NCBI RefSeq assembly: GCF_002873335.1
Contig: NZ_MCUW01000022.1
Location: 1-52,271 of the forward strand
DNA length: 52,271 nucleotides
Direction: 5' to 3'
Source of the DNA: Vibrio sp. 10N.286.49.B1
GTDB lineage: Bacteria; Pseudomonadota; Gammaproteobacteria; Enterobacterales; Vibrionaceae
Below the pieces are notes generated by a model. That model was not told the DNA's origin and searched no databases. It saw nothing but the letters and a program-made list of their open reading frames with translations. Positions 7,581 to 16,612 of the stretch are shown here, piece after piece. Position 1 is the stretch's first letter; the number at the start of each line of letters is the position of its first letter. The position numbers and the translations under genes are program-made.

Positions 7581-9326
7581 CTAACTATTTTCTTTAAACT
7601 CTTTGAATGCACTGAAACTCAAGATGTCCTGTATTGAATATTGTTTATAAGCCAAACCAAGTTTCTGCGCAGGGGTCAAAGGCTTCTTGTTGCTACCTTT
7701 GTTTTTCAACTTCTTAGAGTCGGTGATGACATAGTTGTTGTAGACACGTAAGATCTCAACAAGCATCACACTCCACTTAGGGTTGTAGGAGGCATAACCA
7801 TTCCAACGATTGCCATTGGTTGCTGATGTTATTGGGCGCTCAAGGACATTAATTCTCCTGCGGATCATCTGAAAGTAGTTATCCACGCCTTGAGTTGAGC
7901 TATCAAAAAGGTTTTCTGCCACCTCAAGCCACTGATCTTCATCAATACCTACAAGTGGCTTAAGCTGAATAGAGTGTTGTGACTTCGGGAATGGGTGCAC
8001 TAGCCATTCAGAGCGACTGTGTCCTGATGTCTGTAGCTGATTTTCCAGCGTAGCAGCCCAATACTTCTGGGCAAGCTCCCTTTTCTCCTCAGTGGTAAGG
8101 TTATCCTTGCCTTCACCGCTGTACTCAACCCCATGCTTACGTAAAACCTGTTCAGCCCATGCTCTTTTGTCTTGCATTTGGCTAGCATTATTCCTGTCAG
8201 CGCGAATTAAGACAGGGAAGACCTTCTTCGCCTCTATTAGTTCCCTAAGCACTAAGCAGATACCGAGTTCAAATCCTTCATCATCGTCTGCCATCAGAAA
8301 CGAATAGCCTATAGCATTATAAATAGGCTTCATTAACTCCAAGTGTGCCATCAGTGAGTATGTTTGCTGCACCAGCAAGCCTTGACTGGGTGCCCTAAGT
8401 GACAACTCATCGTTGACATCATCACCTTGAACCTCTTTATCATTAAACACATATTGAGCATGACGGCGCTTCCATTCGGGCTTCTCATGATCTCGGCGCA
8501 TTGCGTTGTCTTTTCTGACCGCATCCCAATCACTGGTAAAATCGAAATTTAATGTGCTCGCAAAAACAAAGCGACTCTTGTTATCGACGGTACTTGTATT
8601 AACCAACTTGGTAGGTCTGGCGTCATCTTTGTCTGTCCAGTTAACCAAGTAGTGTTGCCGATCCATACTGAGAGTCAGTAGTCTTCCGTTCAGAGAACTG
8701 ATGTTTTTGTTGATATGCCACTGATCAAACTGAATACACTGCTCATAAAAGAACTCTAGCTTTTGGTAAATCAGACTCATGGATATATCTAGTTGTTCCG
8801 AGAGTCGGTTTAAAATACCTTTGTTGACTAATCCCTTAAATAGCACTTCGTTTACATCAATTCGCTTCTGTCCCATTTGAGGGTTCAGTGGAACGTTAAA
8901 CTGGTTTTTACAAGCATTGCATTGGATGCGTTGTGAGGACAGGTGCTCCTGACCTTTAATGCCAGATGGGCGGACACCCTTAAGTGTGTAACGCTTAGGA
9001 TGGTCGATAATATTAACCGTGGAGTTTCGGCAAGGACGCAGCCGACGACTTGATAGCTTTAGCTGTGCATCTGGGCAGGGGATCTCTTTGAGCCTGAAAA
9101 CCGAATTAATTCGAATTGATTCTGATACGAACGCCTTATTGTTGATGAGCTTTGTGCTGGAACCACAAAGTTTGCATGTCAATGACTTGCCAACTTTACT
9201 ACGTGTGAGTTTGTAACCATTACCTAAGCCTCTCTTTGGCTCACCAGACTCTTTTAGCTTAGGGTTCAGTGCAGCCACTCCATAGTTCTGACAGTTCGGG
9301 TTCTTGCAGTGGTTGAGTTGAATCAA
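7581..9326 (-). CDS. Zinc-ribbon transposase-like protein (DDE-type, distantly IS1-like)
   Basis: A 581-residue protein resembling large IS1/insertion-element transposases; the family is not certain. The N-terminus has CKNPNCQNYG at residues 7-16 pairing with CKLC near residue 54. A second ribbon-like block ends in CNACKNQFNVPL near residue 138. A helix-turn-helix-like region follows (GILNRLSEQLDISMSLIYQKLEFF). Acidic residues suited to a DDE core are LSMDRQHY near residue 220, LIRADRNNAS near residue 375, and a Glu in the Arg-rich helix NYFQMIRRRINVLERP near residue 495. The start is TTG at 9326, preceded by AGGTAAG; the first zinc ligand is only six residues in. It follows the exonuclease gene by 111 nt on the same strand. 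Confidence 0.65.
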   Translation of the reverse strand: MIQLNHCKNPNCQNYGVAALNPKLKESGEPKRGLGNGYKLTRSKVGKSLTCKLCGSSTKLINNKAFVSESIRINSVFRLKEIPCPDAQLKLSSRRLRPCRNSTVNIIDHPKRYTLKGVRPSGIKGQEHLSSQRIQCNACKNQFNVPLNPQMGQKRIDVNEVLFKGLVNKGILNRLSEQLDISMSLIYQKLEFFYEQCIQFDQWHINKNISSLNGRLLTLSMDRQHYLVNWTDKDDARPTKLVNTSTVDNKSRFVFASTLNFDFTSDWDAVRKDNAMRRDHEKPEWKRRHAQYVFNDKEVQGDDVNDELSLRAPSQGLLVQQTYSLMAHLELMKPIYNAIGYSFLMADDDEGFELGICLVLRELIEAKKVFPVLIRADRNNASQMQDKRAWAEQVLRKHGVEYSGEGKDNLTTEEKRELAQKYWAATLENQLQTSGHSRSEWLVHPFPKSQHSIQLKPLVGIDEDQWLEVAENLFDSSTQGVDNYFQMIRRRINVLERPITSATNGNRWNGYASYNPKWSVMLVEILRVYNNYVITDSKKLKNKGSNKKPLTPAQKLGLAYKQYSIQDILSFSAFKEFKENS

Positions 9327-9437
9327 CTTACCTGACTCTGGATGCTTAAATGCCCTAGGGATCGGTCTAGTTTCCTTTTCCTCTCTAGGATTTTGATGTG
9401 GAGTGAAACTAAGAGGTTTCTCGTCACCGTAGTGAAA

Positions 9438-9950
9438 CTATACGTAAAGGTGGGCCGTAAGCTCGGCATCAATTGCGGCTCCATGCACCTTTCTCTGAGA
9501 TATATCTATGCCATATCTTATACAGGCTGAATCCAGCTTGACGTATCGCCCGTTATTCTCTCTGTTGGCGAAGTCAACCATAAGACAGGATGATTCAAAG
9601 TCCCTACTTAAGACCACATCAATACCACTTCGATCTAGCTCCGACTGAATAAATGGCATGTCGAAGTGCCTAGCATAGAAGGATAGTTTAGCTCCAGAGA
9701 TAAACTCCAGTAGAGGTTTTGCTATTTCAGAAAAGGTTGGCTGCTTAGAAAGGAACTCGTCAGTCAGCTTATGAACCTTAAAGGCTTTACTATGACTCTT
9801 TTTGCCCTCTGGATTGATAAATGCGTGGAATACCTTGCCAGTGATAACACCATCGACAATCTCAACAGCAGCAATGTTTATGACACGGTGACCTCCCTCT
9901 GTTGGTGACAACCCAGTGGTCTCAGTGTCAATGACTACAACTCTGTCCAT
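9438..9950 (-). CDS. DnaQ-family 3'-5' exonuclease
   Basis: A 170-residue stand-alone DEDDh-type exonuclease domain similar to the epsilon proofreading subunit of DNA polymerase III. Exo I is DTETTGLSP at residues 8-16. Exo II is the HFDMPF segment near residue 95, where the usual HNxxFD has become ARHFD but the catalytic Asp is kept. Exo III is HGAAIDAEL near residue 155. It lacks the C-terminal polymerase-binding tail of epsilon, and the true polymerase subunit would be encoded elsewhere. It is immediately upstream of the transposase-like gene on the same strand. That suggests a two-gene mobile or defence-associated unit, though function is unproven. Confidence 0.8.
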   Translation of the reverse strand: MDRVVVIDTETTGLSPTEGGHRVINIAAVEIVDGVITGKVFHAFINPEGKKSHSKAFKVHKLTDEFLSKQPTFSEIAKPLLEFISGAKLSFYARHFDMPFIQSELDRSGIDVVLSRDFESSCLMVDFANRENNGRYVKLDSACIRYGIDISQRKVHGAAIDAELTAHLYV

Positions 9951-10096
9951 AAGCCCAACTATTTATCAATCATTCTGATAATGATAGATACCTTTTCTAG
10001 TTCATAAAGTAAATTATTGTTTTTAAAGCTTTATTTAACATCATCCTACGATTTTAGGTAAATAGCTGCACCTTTAACTTATTGAATTTAAAATAT
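9951..10096. other. Promoter region of the exonuclease/transposase pair
   Basis: AT-rich spacer upstream of the minus-strand exonuclease start. It contains an inverted repeat around 9967-9985 (ATCATT / AATGAT) that could be an operator; resemblance to a Fur box is only partial. No coding sequence was seen. Confidence 0.4.
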
Positions 10097-10129
10097 AAAA
10101 AAGAGGATCTGAGTATAACTCAGATCCTC
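10097..10129 (-). terminator. Rho-independent terminator of the rbs operon
   Basis: Perfect 12-bp stem GAGGATCTGAGT / ACTCAGATCCTC with a 3-nt loop, followed on the minus strand by TTTTTT. It is placed to end transcription from rbsR and forms the 3' half of module copy B. Confidence 0.85.
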
Positions 10130-10168
10130 CATAACTTATCAGCCTAAGATTTATCTGGCCCTTTTTAA
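10097..10168 (-). repeat. Terminator-bearing ~70-nt module, copy B (inverted partner at 5181-5250)
   Basis: Read on the minus strand, this runs AAAAGGGCCAGATAAATC, AGGCTGATAAGTTATGG, AGGATCTGAGTT, then a hairpin and T-run, matching copy A except at a handful of positions. It lies about 150 nt downstream of the rbsR stop and marks the right edge of the island. Confidence 0.8.
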
Positions 10169-10216
10169 TAGGAATACACCAAGAGACTCTTTCTACACAA
10201 AAAATAACGTTGTCGA

Positions 10217-10324
10217 TTTAATGTAGTTTGCCGGTTTATTGCACTTAATCGATTTATTGCACTTAATCGGCTCATTGTACATATTAGGCTCATTGTACAT
10301 CGTCGCTTTAGTGCTCAATTTCAA
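10217..10324. repeat. Six tandem degenerate 18-bp repeats at the 3' end of rbsR
   Basis: Contiguous 18-bp units at 10217, 10235, 10253, 10271, 10289 and 10307. The two best are TTTATTGCACTTAATCGA and TTTATTGCACTTAATCGG; the next two are CTCATTGTACATATTAGG-like. The last unit overlaps the rbsR stop codon. Units have no unique spacers, so this is not a CRISPR. A second array with the same period lies at 28336-28425. Confidence 0.75.
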
Positions 10325-11322
10325 AGCGCTCTAACGCTTTGTCTGACGACTAGCGTTGGTTCTAGTTGGATCAAACCGGCTTGTTGTACTCGTTTTTCTA
10401 TCTTATCAAGTAAGGTTTCCACGGCAACTTTACCCAAGCGATATTTAGGTTGATGAATTGTAGTCAAAGCTGGCGTCATAAATTTAGCAATGTGAATATC
10501 ATCATATCCAATAAGCGACAATTGCTCAGGGATCGATATATTTCGCTGGTCAGCGACATTAATCACACCCATCGCCATCATGTCATTACATACAAACAAA
10601 GATGTAGGTAAAGGACCTCGCTCCATCAGGATATCCAATGCCTGCGCCCCACCTTCACATTCAAAGTCAGCTTCAACAATCCAATTTGGGTTCTCGACAA
10701 TGTTCGCTTCTTCGATGGCTTTTTTGTAACCTTCAAAACGCATTTGCGCTTGGTGGCGATCGAGTGGTCCAGTGATACAGCCAATCTCAGTATGACCAGA
10801 ATCAATCAAATGCTTAGTGGCAAGGTAGCCCCCTAGAAAGGAGTTGTCTTGGATTTTATCACTTTCAAAATGAATCGGTCCCCAGTCCATGACAACCACT
10901 GGTGTCGAAGGGTACTTATCAAAGATATCAATCTTTTCCCCTTCCAAGGTCGAGCACATCAAGATCAATCCATCGACACGCTTTTGCATCAGCGTATCAA
11001 TGGACGACAGCATTCTTTCCGTATCGCCTTCGGTATTACACAGAATGAGATTGTAATTTTCATGGTAACAGCTGCGCTCAACCCCTTTGACCACTTCCCC
11101 AAAAAATGGATTCGTCGAGGTTGTCACTAGCATGCCTATCGTTCTCGTTCGATTCATTTTCAAACTGCGAGCAAGCGCTGAGGGCGCATAATTAAGCTCT
11201 TTCGCTACTTGATTAACACGGTCTGAAATCTCTTCACTTACAAAGCGTGTTTTATTGATGACATGGCTCACCGTTGAGGTCGATACGCCAGCCTGTTTTG
11301 CAATATCCTTCATCGTAGCCAT
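10321..11322 (-). CDS. rbsR: Ribose operon repressor RbsR (LacI family)
   Basis: A 333-residue LacI/GalR regulator expected to repress the rbs genes and release DNA on binding ribose. The N-terminal helix-turn-helix is MKDIAKQAGVSTSTVSHVIN at residues 4-23, with hinge helix YAPSALARSLK near residue 50. The rest is a periplasmic-binding-protein-like sensor domain with NPFFGEVVKGVE and a C-terminal TTIHQPKYRLG block. Length and sequence agree with E. coli RbsR. It is the last gene of the operon, 18 nt after rbsK. Candidate operators are the two CATCGAAACGTATCGATG sites upstream of rbsD. Confidence 0.93.
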   Translation of the reverse strand: MATMKDIAKQAGVSTSTVSHVINKTRFVSEEISDRVNQVAKELNYAPSALARSLKMNRTRTIGMLVTTSTNPFFGEVVKGVERSCYHENYNLILCNTEGDTERMLSSIDTLMQKRVDGLILMCSTLEGEKIDIFDKYPSTPVVVMDWGPIHFESDKIQDNSFLGGYLATKHLIDSGHTEIGCITGPLDRHQAQMRFEGYKKAIEEANIVENPNWIVEADFECEGGAQALDILMERGPLPTSLFVCNDMMAMGVINVADQRNISIPEQLSLIGYDDIHIAKFMTPALTTIHQPKYRLGKVAVETLLDKIEKRVQQAGLIQLEPTLVVRQSVRAL

Positions 11323-11340
11323 TACGTAATGCTCTCTGTC

Positions 11341-12261
11341 TTAACCTTGTTGCCGAATAAATGCATTGACATCATCCAATGTAGGGATTGACGTTTGTGC
11401 GCCAAATCGTGTAACAGATATTGCCGCGGCTGCGTGCGCAAACATAATCGCGTCTTCTATGCTCTCATTACGCAATAACGCGGTCACGAACGCCCCATTA
11501 AATGTGTCGCCCGCTGCCGTCGTATCTGTCACGTCGACGTTATAGCCTGGGATTCGTGTTCCACGCCCATTTTGACTGAGCCACACGCCTTGTGAACCAA
11601 GCGTGATCATGACGATCTCAATCCCTTTTTGATGCAAAACGTTCGCGGCTTGTTGTGCCGACTCATCATCCGATACGGTGATACCCGTCAGGACTTCCGC
11701 TTCTGTTTCATTAGGCGTGATCACATCAACGCAGGACAATATTGAGTCCGGTAATTCACGCGCTGGTGCTGGATTAAGAATGACATTCGTTTTAGATTGT
11801 TTGGCAAGGGTTACCGCATATTCAATACCATCAAGAGGCGTTTCTAGCTGTGTCAGTAAATAGCTAGCGTGTTTAATTTGATTATTATGCTGTTCAACCC
11901 GTTCCTTAATCAACTTTGCATTCGCTTCCGCTGAAATACAAATACTGTTTTCACCACTGTCAGAGACTTGAATCATCGCGATACCCGTTGGTGTCCCAGC
12001 CACAATTTCTACGCCTTCGACATGAATCCCATCATCTTCAAACGAACGTCTAATATTGAGACCAAACGGATCATCCCCGACGCATGCGATAAACCCAATA
12101 TCAGCGCCCAATCGAGCTGCAGCGACCGCTTGATTAGCTCCTTTGCCGCCGGGAATCACCTGATAACGACGGCCATGTAACGTTTCTCCAGGTCTTGGAA
12201 AAGAAGGCACCTTTAAAACATGGTCAGCATTCACACTACCCAATACGACGAGTCTATTCAT
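11341..12261 (-). CDS. rbsK: Ribokinase
   Basis: Cytosolic PfkB-family kinase that phosphorylates D-ribose to ribose 5-phosphate. Hallmarks are PGGKGANQAVAAARLGA near residue 40 and the C-terminal anion-hole/catalytic motif DTTAAGDTFNGAF near residue 250, whose Asp is the base. The start at 12261 (MNRLVVLGSVNAD) is preferred over an in-frame ATG 51 nt upstream, because AAGGA lies just before it and the protein then has the normal 306-residue length. It sits between rbsB and rbsR. Confidence 0.93.
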   Translation of the reverse strand: MNRLVVLGSVNADHVLKVPSFPRPGETLHGRRYQVIPGGKGANQAVAAARLGADIGFIACVGDDPFGLNIRRSFEDDGIHVEGVEIVAGTPTGIAMIQVSDSGENSICISAEANAKLIKERVEQHNNQIKHASYLLTQLETPLDGIEYAVTLAKQSKTNVILNPAPARELPDSILSCVDVITPNETEAEVLTGITVSDDESAQQAANVLHQKGIEIVMITLGSQGVWLSQNGRGTRIPGYNVDVTDTTAAGDTFNGAFVTALLRNESIEDAIMFAHAAAAISVTRFGAQTSIPTLDDVNAFIRQQG

Positions 12262-12458
12262 ATGATGTTCCTTGTAACCTAGGAATAAGAAAACTTTGGA
12301 ATGACCATCCATTCCAAAATACTCTGATTTATCAATTCATTATTATGTATCTAGTCATGACGATTTAGTATCGCGCCCCAATCCCATAAGAAAGGGGCAC
12401 TAAACATAACGGTTGGTAACTCATTGACAGTTCTAATCCGCCACCAACTTTTCCCGTT

Positions 12459-13337
12459 TTATTCGTTGATAATTTTAAGAGGTACCGGGATATACGTTTC
12501 TACTGTTTCGCCTTTCAGTAGTTTCGCAGCTGTTTCTACACCTAAAGCACCAATCATATCAGGTTGTTGCGCCACAGTAGCGGCAAGCTTGCCACGTTTA
12601 ACGGCAGCAATACCATCGTCCGTACCATCAAAACCAACAATCATGATGTCTTTACCAGAGGCTTGAACCGCGCGTAGTGCGCCTAATGCCATTTCATCAT
12701 TTTGAGCGAAAACCGCTTGTACATCAGGATTCGCTGCTAACAAGTTCTCCATAACGTTAAGACCTTTTGTACGGTCAAAATCAGCAGGTTGACTGGCTAA
12801 TAATTCCATTTGTGAACCTTTAACGGCATTCATAAAGCCTTCGCCACGTTCACGTGCAGCCGATGTACCCGCAATGCCTTCCAATTGGATAACTTTTGCT
12901 TTTTCACCCACTTTTTCCATAATGAAATGGCCAGCCATTTCGCCACCAACAACGTTATCAGAAGCAATGTGGCTTGCAACGTCACCACGGCTTGCACCAC
13001 GGTCTAGAGTCAGTACTGGAATGTTTGAGCGATTAGCCATCCGAATCGCGTTAGAAACAGCATCAGAATCCGTAGGATTAATCAAAATTGCTTTTACACC
13101 ACGGACCGTCAAATCTTCCACATTGGAAAGCTCTTTACTCGGGTCATTTTGTGAGTCCAACACGATAAGGTTATAGCCAAGTTCTTTGGCCTTCGCTTCT
13201 GCCCCATCTTTCATCGTCACGAAGAATGGGTTATTCAATGTTGAAACCACAATTGCCATCGTGTCTTGCGCCGTTGCGGTCGCAGACATAGAAGCTGATA
13301 GTACAGCTGCTGAGATAAGCGTTGCCAGTTTTTTCAT
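12459..13337 (-). CDS. rbsB: D-ribose-binding periplasmic protein
   Basis: Periplasmic solute receptor of the ribose ABC importer. A 23-residue signal peptide ends with ATATAQ. The mature protein begins [23 protein letters not shown], which is highly typical of RbsB. Ligand-contact motifs [13 protein letters not shown] near residue 220 and [10 protein letters not shown] near residue 240 are present. It has 292 residues against 296 in E. coli. AAGGAAT precedes the ATG. It is separated from rbsC by 137 nt with an intercistronic hairpin and followed by a ~200-nt gap before rbsK, spacing that often accompanies higher expression of the binding protein. Confidence 0.94.
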   Translation of the reverse strand: MKKLATLISAAVLSASMSATATAQDTMAIVVSTLNNPFFVTMKDGAEAKAKELGYNLIVLDSQNDPSKELSNVEDLTVRGVKAILINPTDSDAVSNAIRMANRSNIPVLTLDRGASRGDVASHIASDNVVGGEMAGHFIMEKVGEKAKVIQLEGIAGTSAARERGEGFMNAVKGSQMELLASQPADFDRTKGLNVMENLLAANPDVQAVFAQNDEMALGALRAVQASGKDIMIVGFDGTDDGIAAVKRGKLAATVAQQPDMIGALGVETAAKLLKGETVETYIPVPLKIINE

Positions 13338-13432
13338 GGTCTATTCCTTTATATTATGTGTAGGGGGTATTTCTAATCAGTTTTTACCTCTTTAGCAGAG
13401 GCGATGTTCTGTTTCTATTTTCTATTTCTTAA

Positions 13433-13460
13433 CTTAAAGCCACGTATAAATGGCTTCAAG
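13433..13460 (-). other. Intercistronic hairpin between rbsC and rbsB
   Basis: Ten-base-pair stem with one mismatch (CTTAAAGCCA / TGGCTTCAAG) and an 8-nt loop. It is not followed by a convincing U-run on the minus strand, so partial termination, processing or stabilisation of the rbsB message is more likely than full termination. Confidence 0.45.
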
Positions 13461-13474
13461 TTGGGGTACAAACT

Positions 13475-14455
13475 CTATTTGTTTTTATTATCGACCAATA
13501 CCGCTAGTAGAATGACCACTGCCTTAGCAATCATTTGGTAATAAGATGAGACGTCCAGTAAGTTAAGTGCGTTGTTCAAGAAGCCAATAATTAACGCCCC
13601 AATCAACGTACCCATAATTCGGCCACGGCCACCCATCAGGCTTGTTCCGCCTAATACCACCGCAGCGATAGCATCCAATTCATAACCCATACCTGCAGTT
13701 GGTTGCGCTGAGGATAATCTTGACGTTACGATGATCCCAGCAAGCGCCGCCAATAAACCACAAATGGCATAGACGCCTATTTTCACTTTATCGACATCAA
13801 TGCCCGATAGACGCGTTGCGGATTCGTTGCCACCAAGTGCGTAAATATAACGACCAAAGCGAGTATGATTTAACAGGTACCACACGGAAGCAAACACCAA
13901 TACCATTAACCAAACCGGAACAGGAATACCCAATGCGTAACCAGTCCCAAACCAAGCAAATGCGTCCGCCGTTTCAGTAAAACCCGTTGAGATAGGTCGG
14001 CCGTCGGTATAGACCATGGTAACACCGCGTAATAGAGTCATGGTCACTAACGTCGCGATAAACGCTTGAACCTTACCTTTGGCGATAATTATCCCGCTGA
14101 TTGCCCCAAGTGCCGCGCCCGCCACGAGGGCCGTAGGTACAGCAACCATTACTGGGATTTCCATGCCAATCAAACTGGCCGCAAAAGCGCCACATAAAGC
14201 CAAAACCGAACCAACACTCAGGTCGATGCCAGCCGTTAAAATGACGAGCGTCATACCGACAGCGATAATCGCGTTGATCGATGTCTGGCGCAGAATATTA
14301 AGAATATTATCGACAGTAAAAAAGTTTGGGTTTAAAAATGACACCACAACAATCAAAAAGATTAATGCTATTAGAGACTTTTGTTCAATCAGCCATTCTT
14401 TATTGAAGAAGTTCGCTTTCTTCTCAGTTGCTACACTCATCGTTTTGTTACTCAT
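13475..14455 (-). CDS. rbsC: Ribose ABC transporter permease
   Basis: Inner-membrane channel subunit of the ribose importer, 326 residues with about ten hydrophobic segments. Family signatures include [21 protein letters not shown] near residue 78, GIDVDKVK near residue 220 and [20 protein letters not shown] near residue 265. The start codon overlaps the rbsA stop by 4 nt (ATGA), so translation is coupled. The cytosolic N-terminus of about 25 residues is hydrophilic, as in E. coli RbsC. Confidence 0.94.
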   Translation of the reverse strand: MSNKTMSVATEKKANFFNKEWLIEQKSLIALIFLIVVVSFLNPNFFTVDNILNILRQTSINAIIAVGMTLVILTAGIDLSVGSVLALCGAFAASLIGMEIPVMVAVPTALVAGAALGAISGIIIAKGKVQAFIATLVTMTLLRGVTMVYTDGRPISTGFTETADAFAWFGTGYALGIPVPVWLMVLVFASVWYLLNHTRFGRYIYALGGNESATRLSGIDVDKVKIGVYAICGLLAALAGIIVTSRLSSAQPTAGMGYELDAIAAVVLGGTSLMGGRGRIMGTLIGALIIGFLNNALNLLDVSSYYQMIAKAVVILLAVLVDNKNK

Positions 14456-15957
14456 GCTGTTGCCTCGCTTACTTTTTTACCTACAGCGCATGCCAGTAAT
14501 TTTTCTTGGTCTGCTTCGTCTGCCATAAATTCACCACTCACCCGTCCTTCATGCATGACCATAATTCGATCACTCATTCCAAGGACTTCAGGCATCTCAG
14601 AGGACACCAAAATAATGCTCATGCCGTCAGCCTTAAATTTATTAATTAGCTGGTAGATTTCTTTTTTGGCCCCAACATCCACCCCTCTAGTGGGTTCATC
14701 CAGAATTAATACCTTAGGTTTCGTCATTAAACCCTTTGCTATCGCGACTTTCTGCTGGTTACCACCCGATAAGTTACCAATAATTTGATTGCGGCTTGGG
14801 GTTTTAATGTTGAAGAGCGTAATGAAATCTTCCACCGCGATGACCTCATCAGCGTGCTGAAGTTGCCACCCTTTAGATAATTGCTCTAGTGTGCACAAGG
14901 ACATGTTGTCTTTTACCGACAATCCAAGTACTAAACCGTCACCCTTTCTATCTTCTGAGATATAAGCAATGCCATTGGCCAAGCCTTCTTGCGGACTAAT
15001 CGGGTTGATTGATTTTCCGTAAAGTACTACGTCACCCGAGTCACGTTTTAAGGCGCCGTATATCATTTTCATCAACTCGGTTCGTCCGGCTCCCATCAAG
15101 CCTGATACACCCAATATTTCGCCCTGATCTACATGAAAACTAACATCACGCACTCCAGTACCCGATACTCTTCTCACTTCCAGGCTTCGCTTACCATGGG
15201 TTGCGTTAATGCGTGGATATTGTTCATCGAGTTTTCGACCAACCATCATCTCAATTAACGCGTCTTCATTTGTTTCTGCCACGACGGTTTGACCGATAAA
15301 TTTGCCATCTCTTAGTACCGTAATATCGTCGCAGATCTCGAAAATTTCTTTTAGTCGATGAGAAATGTAAACGATGCCGCAACCTTGCGCTCGCAACTCA
15401 TTAATCACGTTAAATAATGACGCCGTTTCTGTATCAGTGAGCGCATCTGTTGGCTCATCCATGATGATAACTTTTGATTCAAATGACAGAGCTTTCGCAA
15501 TTTCAACCATCTGTTGCTCACCAAGACTAAGCTCACCGAGTAGAGTCTTGGCACTATGTTTTACGTTGAGACGTGCCAGTAATTGATCGGCGTCGGCGTA
15601 CATCTCGTGCCATTTGATGCGCCCAAACGCATTCGTTTTTTCCCTACCAAGGTAAATATTTTCCGCAATGGTAAGTTCCGGAATAAGATTTAACTCTTGG
15701 TGAATAATACTAATACCCGCCTGCTGTGACTCTCTTGGGCCTTCAAATGATGCTTCTGCGTCTTGATAACGTAAGTCACCCGCATCTTTTGAATAAATGC
15801 CAGTCAGCACTTTCATCAAGGTCGATTTACCAGCGCCATTTTCACCAAGAAGCGCCATCACTTTTCCTGGGTAAACGTTAAGGCTCGCTTTATCAAGCGC
15901 TTTAACGCCAGGAAAGGCTTTTTCAATTTCACTCAGCTGTAGTATGGGTTTCAACAT
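14452..15957 (-). CDS. rbsA: Ribose ABC transporter ATP-binding protein
   Basis: Tandem-domain ATPase that powers ribose import. The first nucleotide-binding domain has Walker [10 protein letters not shown] near residue 36, signature [15 protein letters not shown] and Walker [12 protein letters not shown]. The second has a degenerate Walker A ([13 protein letters not shown]), signature [15 protein letters not shown] and Walker [13 protein letters not shown], the usual asymmetry of sugar importers. The ATG at 15957 is chosen because CAGGA lies about 8 nt upstream; the frame could extend to an ATG at 15978 that lacks a ribosome site. It overlaps rbsC by 4 nt and follows rbsD closely. Confidence 0.93.
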   Translation of the reverse strand: MLKPILQLSEIEKAFPGVKALDKASLNVYPGKVMALLGENGAGKSTLMKVLTGIYSKDAGDLRYQDAEASFEGPRESQQAGISIIHQELNLIPELTIAENIYLGREKTNAFGRIKWHEMYADADQLLARLNVKHSAKTLLGELSLGEQQMVEIAKALSFESKVIIMDEPTDALTDTETASLFNVINELRAQGCGIVYISHRLKEIFEICDDITVLRDGKFIGQTVVAETNEDALIEMMVGRKLDEQYPRINATHGKRSLEVRRVSGTGVRDVSFHVDQGEILGVSGLMGAGRTELMKMIYGALKRDSGDVVLYGKSINPISPQEGLANGIAYISEDRKGDGLVLGLSVKDNMSLCTLEQLSKGWQLQHADEVIAVEDFITLFNIKTPSRNQIIGNLSGGNQQKVAIAKGLMTKPKVLILDEPTRGVDVGAKKEIYQLINKFKADGMSIILVSSEMPEVLGMSDRIMVMHEGRVSGEFMADEADQEKLLACAVGKKVSEATA

Positions 15958-15985
15958 AGGACAGTCCTGCTCACGCATAAGCTAT

Positions 15986-16405
15986 TTAAAAAACAACACC
16001 AGATTGAAAGACAACATTGGCATACGGTGTGCATTCACCAGTGCGAACAATCGCTTTCGAAGACTGCGTTCTTACTTTGAATTCTTCATGCGAAACATAC
16101 TGTATAGCGATGGTTTTATTCGTCGCCTGTGATTCGCTGGTTATCATCTCCATCAAGGCATCATGCAATTCAGGTGAAACCGTTTTGAACTCTTCCGCCA
16201 GTAGTACACCTTCAATCTGAGCCTCCGATAAATACACACGAACCGTATCGAGAAAAGACGGTATGCCTAACGTGAGTGCCAGGTCTATACGCTGAACGTC
16301 GTCAGGAATAGGCAAACCCGCGTCGCAAATGGTCATTTCATCGGTATGACCCAAGGTTGAAACAATATAAGAAAGCTCTGAGTTAATGAGTGCACTTTTT
16401 TTCAT
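15986..16405 (-). CDS. rbsD: D-ribose pyranase
   Basis: Interconverts pyranose and furanose forms of ribose so that ribokinase receives its substrate. The 139 residues match E. coli RbsD closely: LGHTDEMTICDAGLPIP at residues 18-34 with the catalytic His, and the C-terminal RTGECTPYANVVFQSGVVF. It is the first gene of the operon and lies about 50 nt from the proximal RbsR-type operator. Confidence 0.94.
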   Translation of the reverse strand: MKKSALINSELSYIVSTLGHTDEMTICDAGLPIPDDVQRIDLALTLGIPSFLDTVRVYLSEAQIEGVLLAEEFKTVSPELHDALMEMITSESQATNKTIAIQYVSHEEFKVRTQSSKAIVRTGECTPYANVVFQSGVVF

Positions 16406-16454
16406 GATGCGACCTGTGAGGTAATTTTAAGGTGTCGATATAATGCGAAAACAC

Positions 16455-16480
16455 ATTCCATCGAAACGTATCGATGGAAT
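16455..16480. promoter_or_regulatory. RbsR-type operator, proximal copy
   Basis: The near-perfect palindrome CCATCGAAACGTATCGATGG lies about 50 nt upstream of the rbsD start and extends symmetrically by AT/TC bases to 26 bp. It has the GAAACGT core of LacI-family sites and resembles the E. coli rbs operator (GCGAAACGTTTCGC). A second copy lies 85 bp upstream. Confidence 0.8.
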
Positions 16481-16523
16481 AATCCTAACGTCAGAAATTT
16501 AAATTTCGAGAAGGATAATAATG

Positions 16524-16545
16524 AAATGTGATGGTTGTCACCTCA
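16524..16545 (-). promoter_or_regulatory. CRP-like binding site of the rbs promoter
   Basis: AAATGTGATGGTTGTCACCT contains TGTGA-N6-TCACC, close to the CRP consensus TGTGA-N6-TCACA. It is centred 18 bp from the distal operator and about 67 bp upstream of the proximal one. That fits class I activation of rbsD transcription, with repressor sites on either side. Confidence 0.6.
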
Positions 16546-16561
16546 TCGAAACGTATCGATG
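16544..16561. promoter_or_regulatory. RbsR-type operator, distal copy
   Basis: CATCGAAACGTATCGATG is identical to the core of the proximal operator. Centre-to-centre distance is 85 bp, close to eight helical turns, which would permit looping by a tetramer or cooperative dimers. It lies between the CRP-like site and the 3' end of the neighbouring PAS-GGDEF-EAL gene. Confidence 0.75.
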
Positions 16562-16612
16562 CGATTTCCGTGAATGGTTTCAAATTCTATAATCTAGGGG
16601 ATAATTTAGAGG

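Noticed and set aside
7550..10073. Short inverted match AGGTGCAGC (7550-7558 and 10065-10073) as terminal repeats of the transposase element
   Set aside because: Nine bases is too short, no target duplication is evident, and the left copy is part of a local hairpin.
10217..10324. CRISPR array
   Set aside because: Units are contiguous and degenerate, with no unique spacers and no cas genes in the window.
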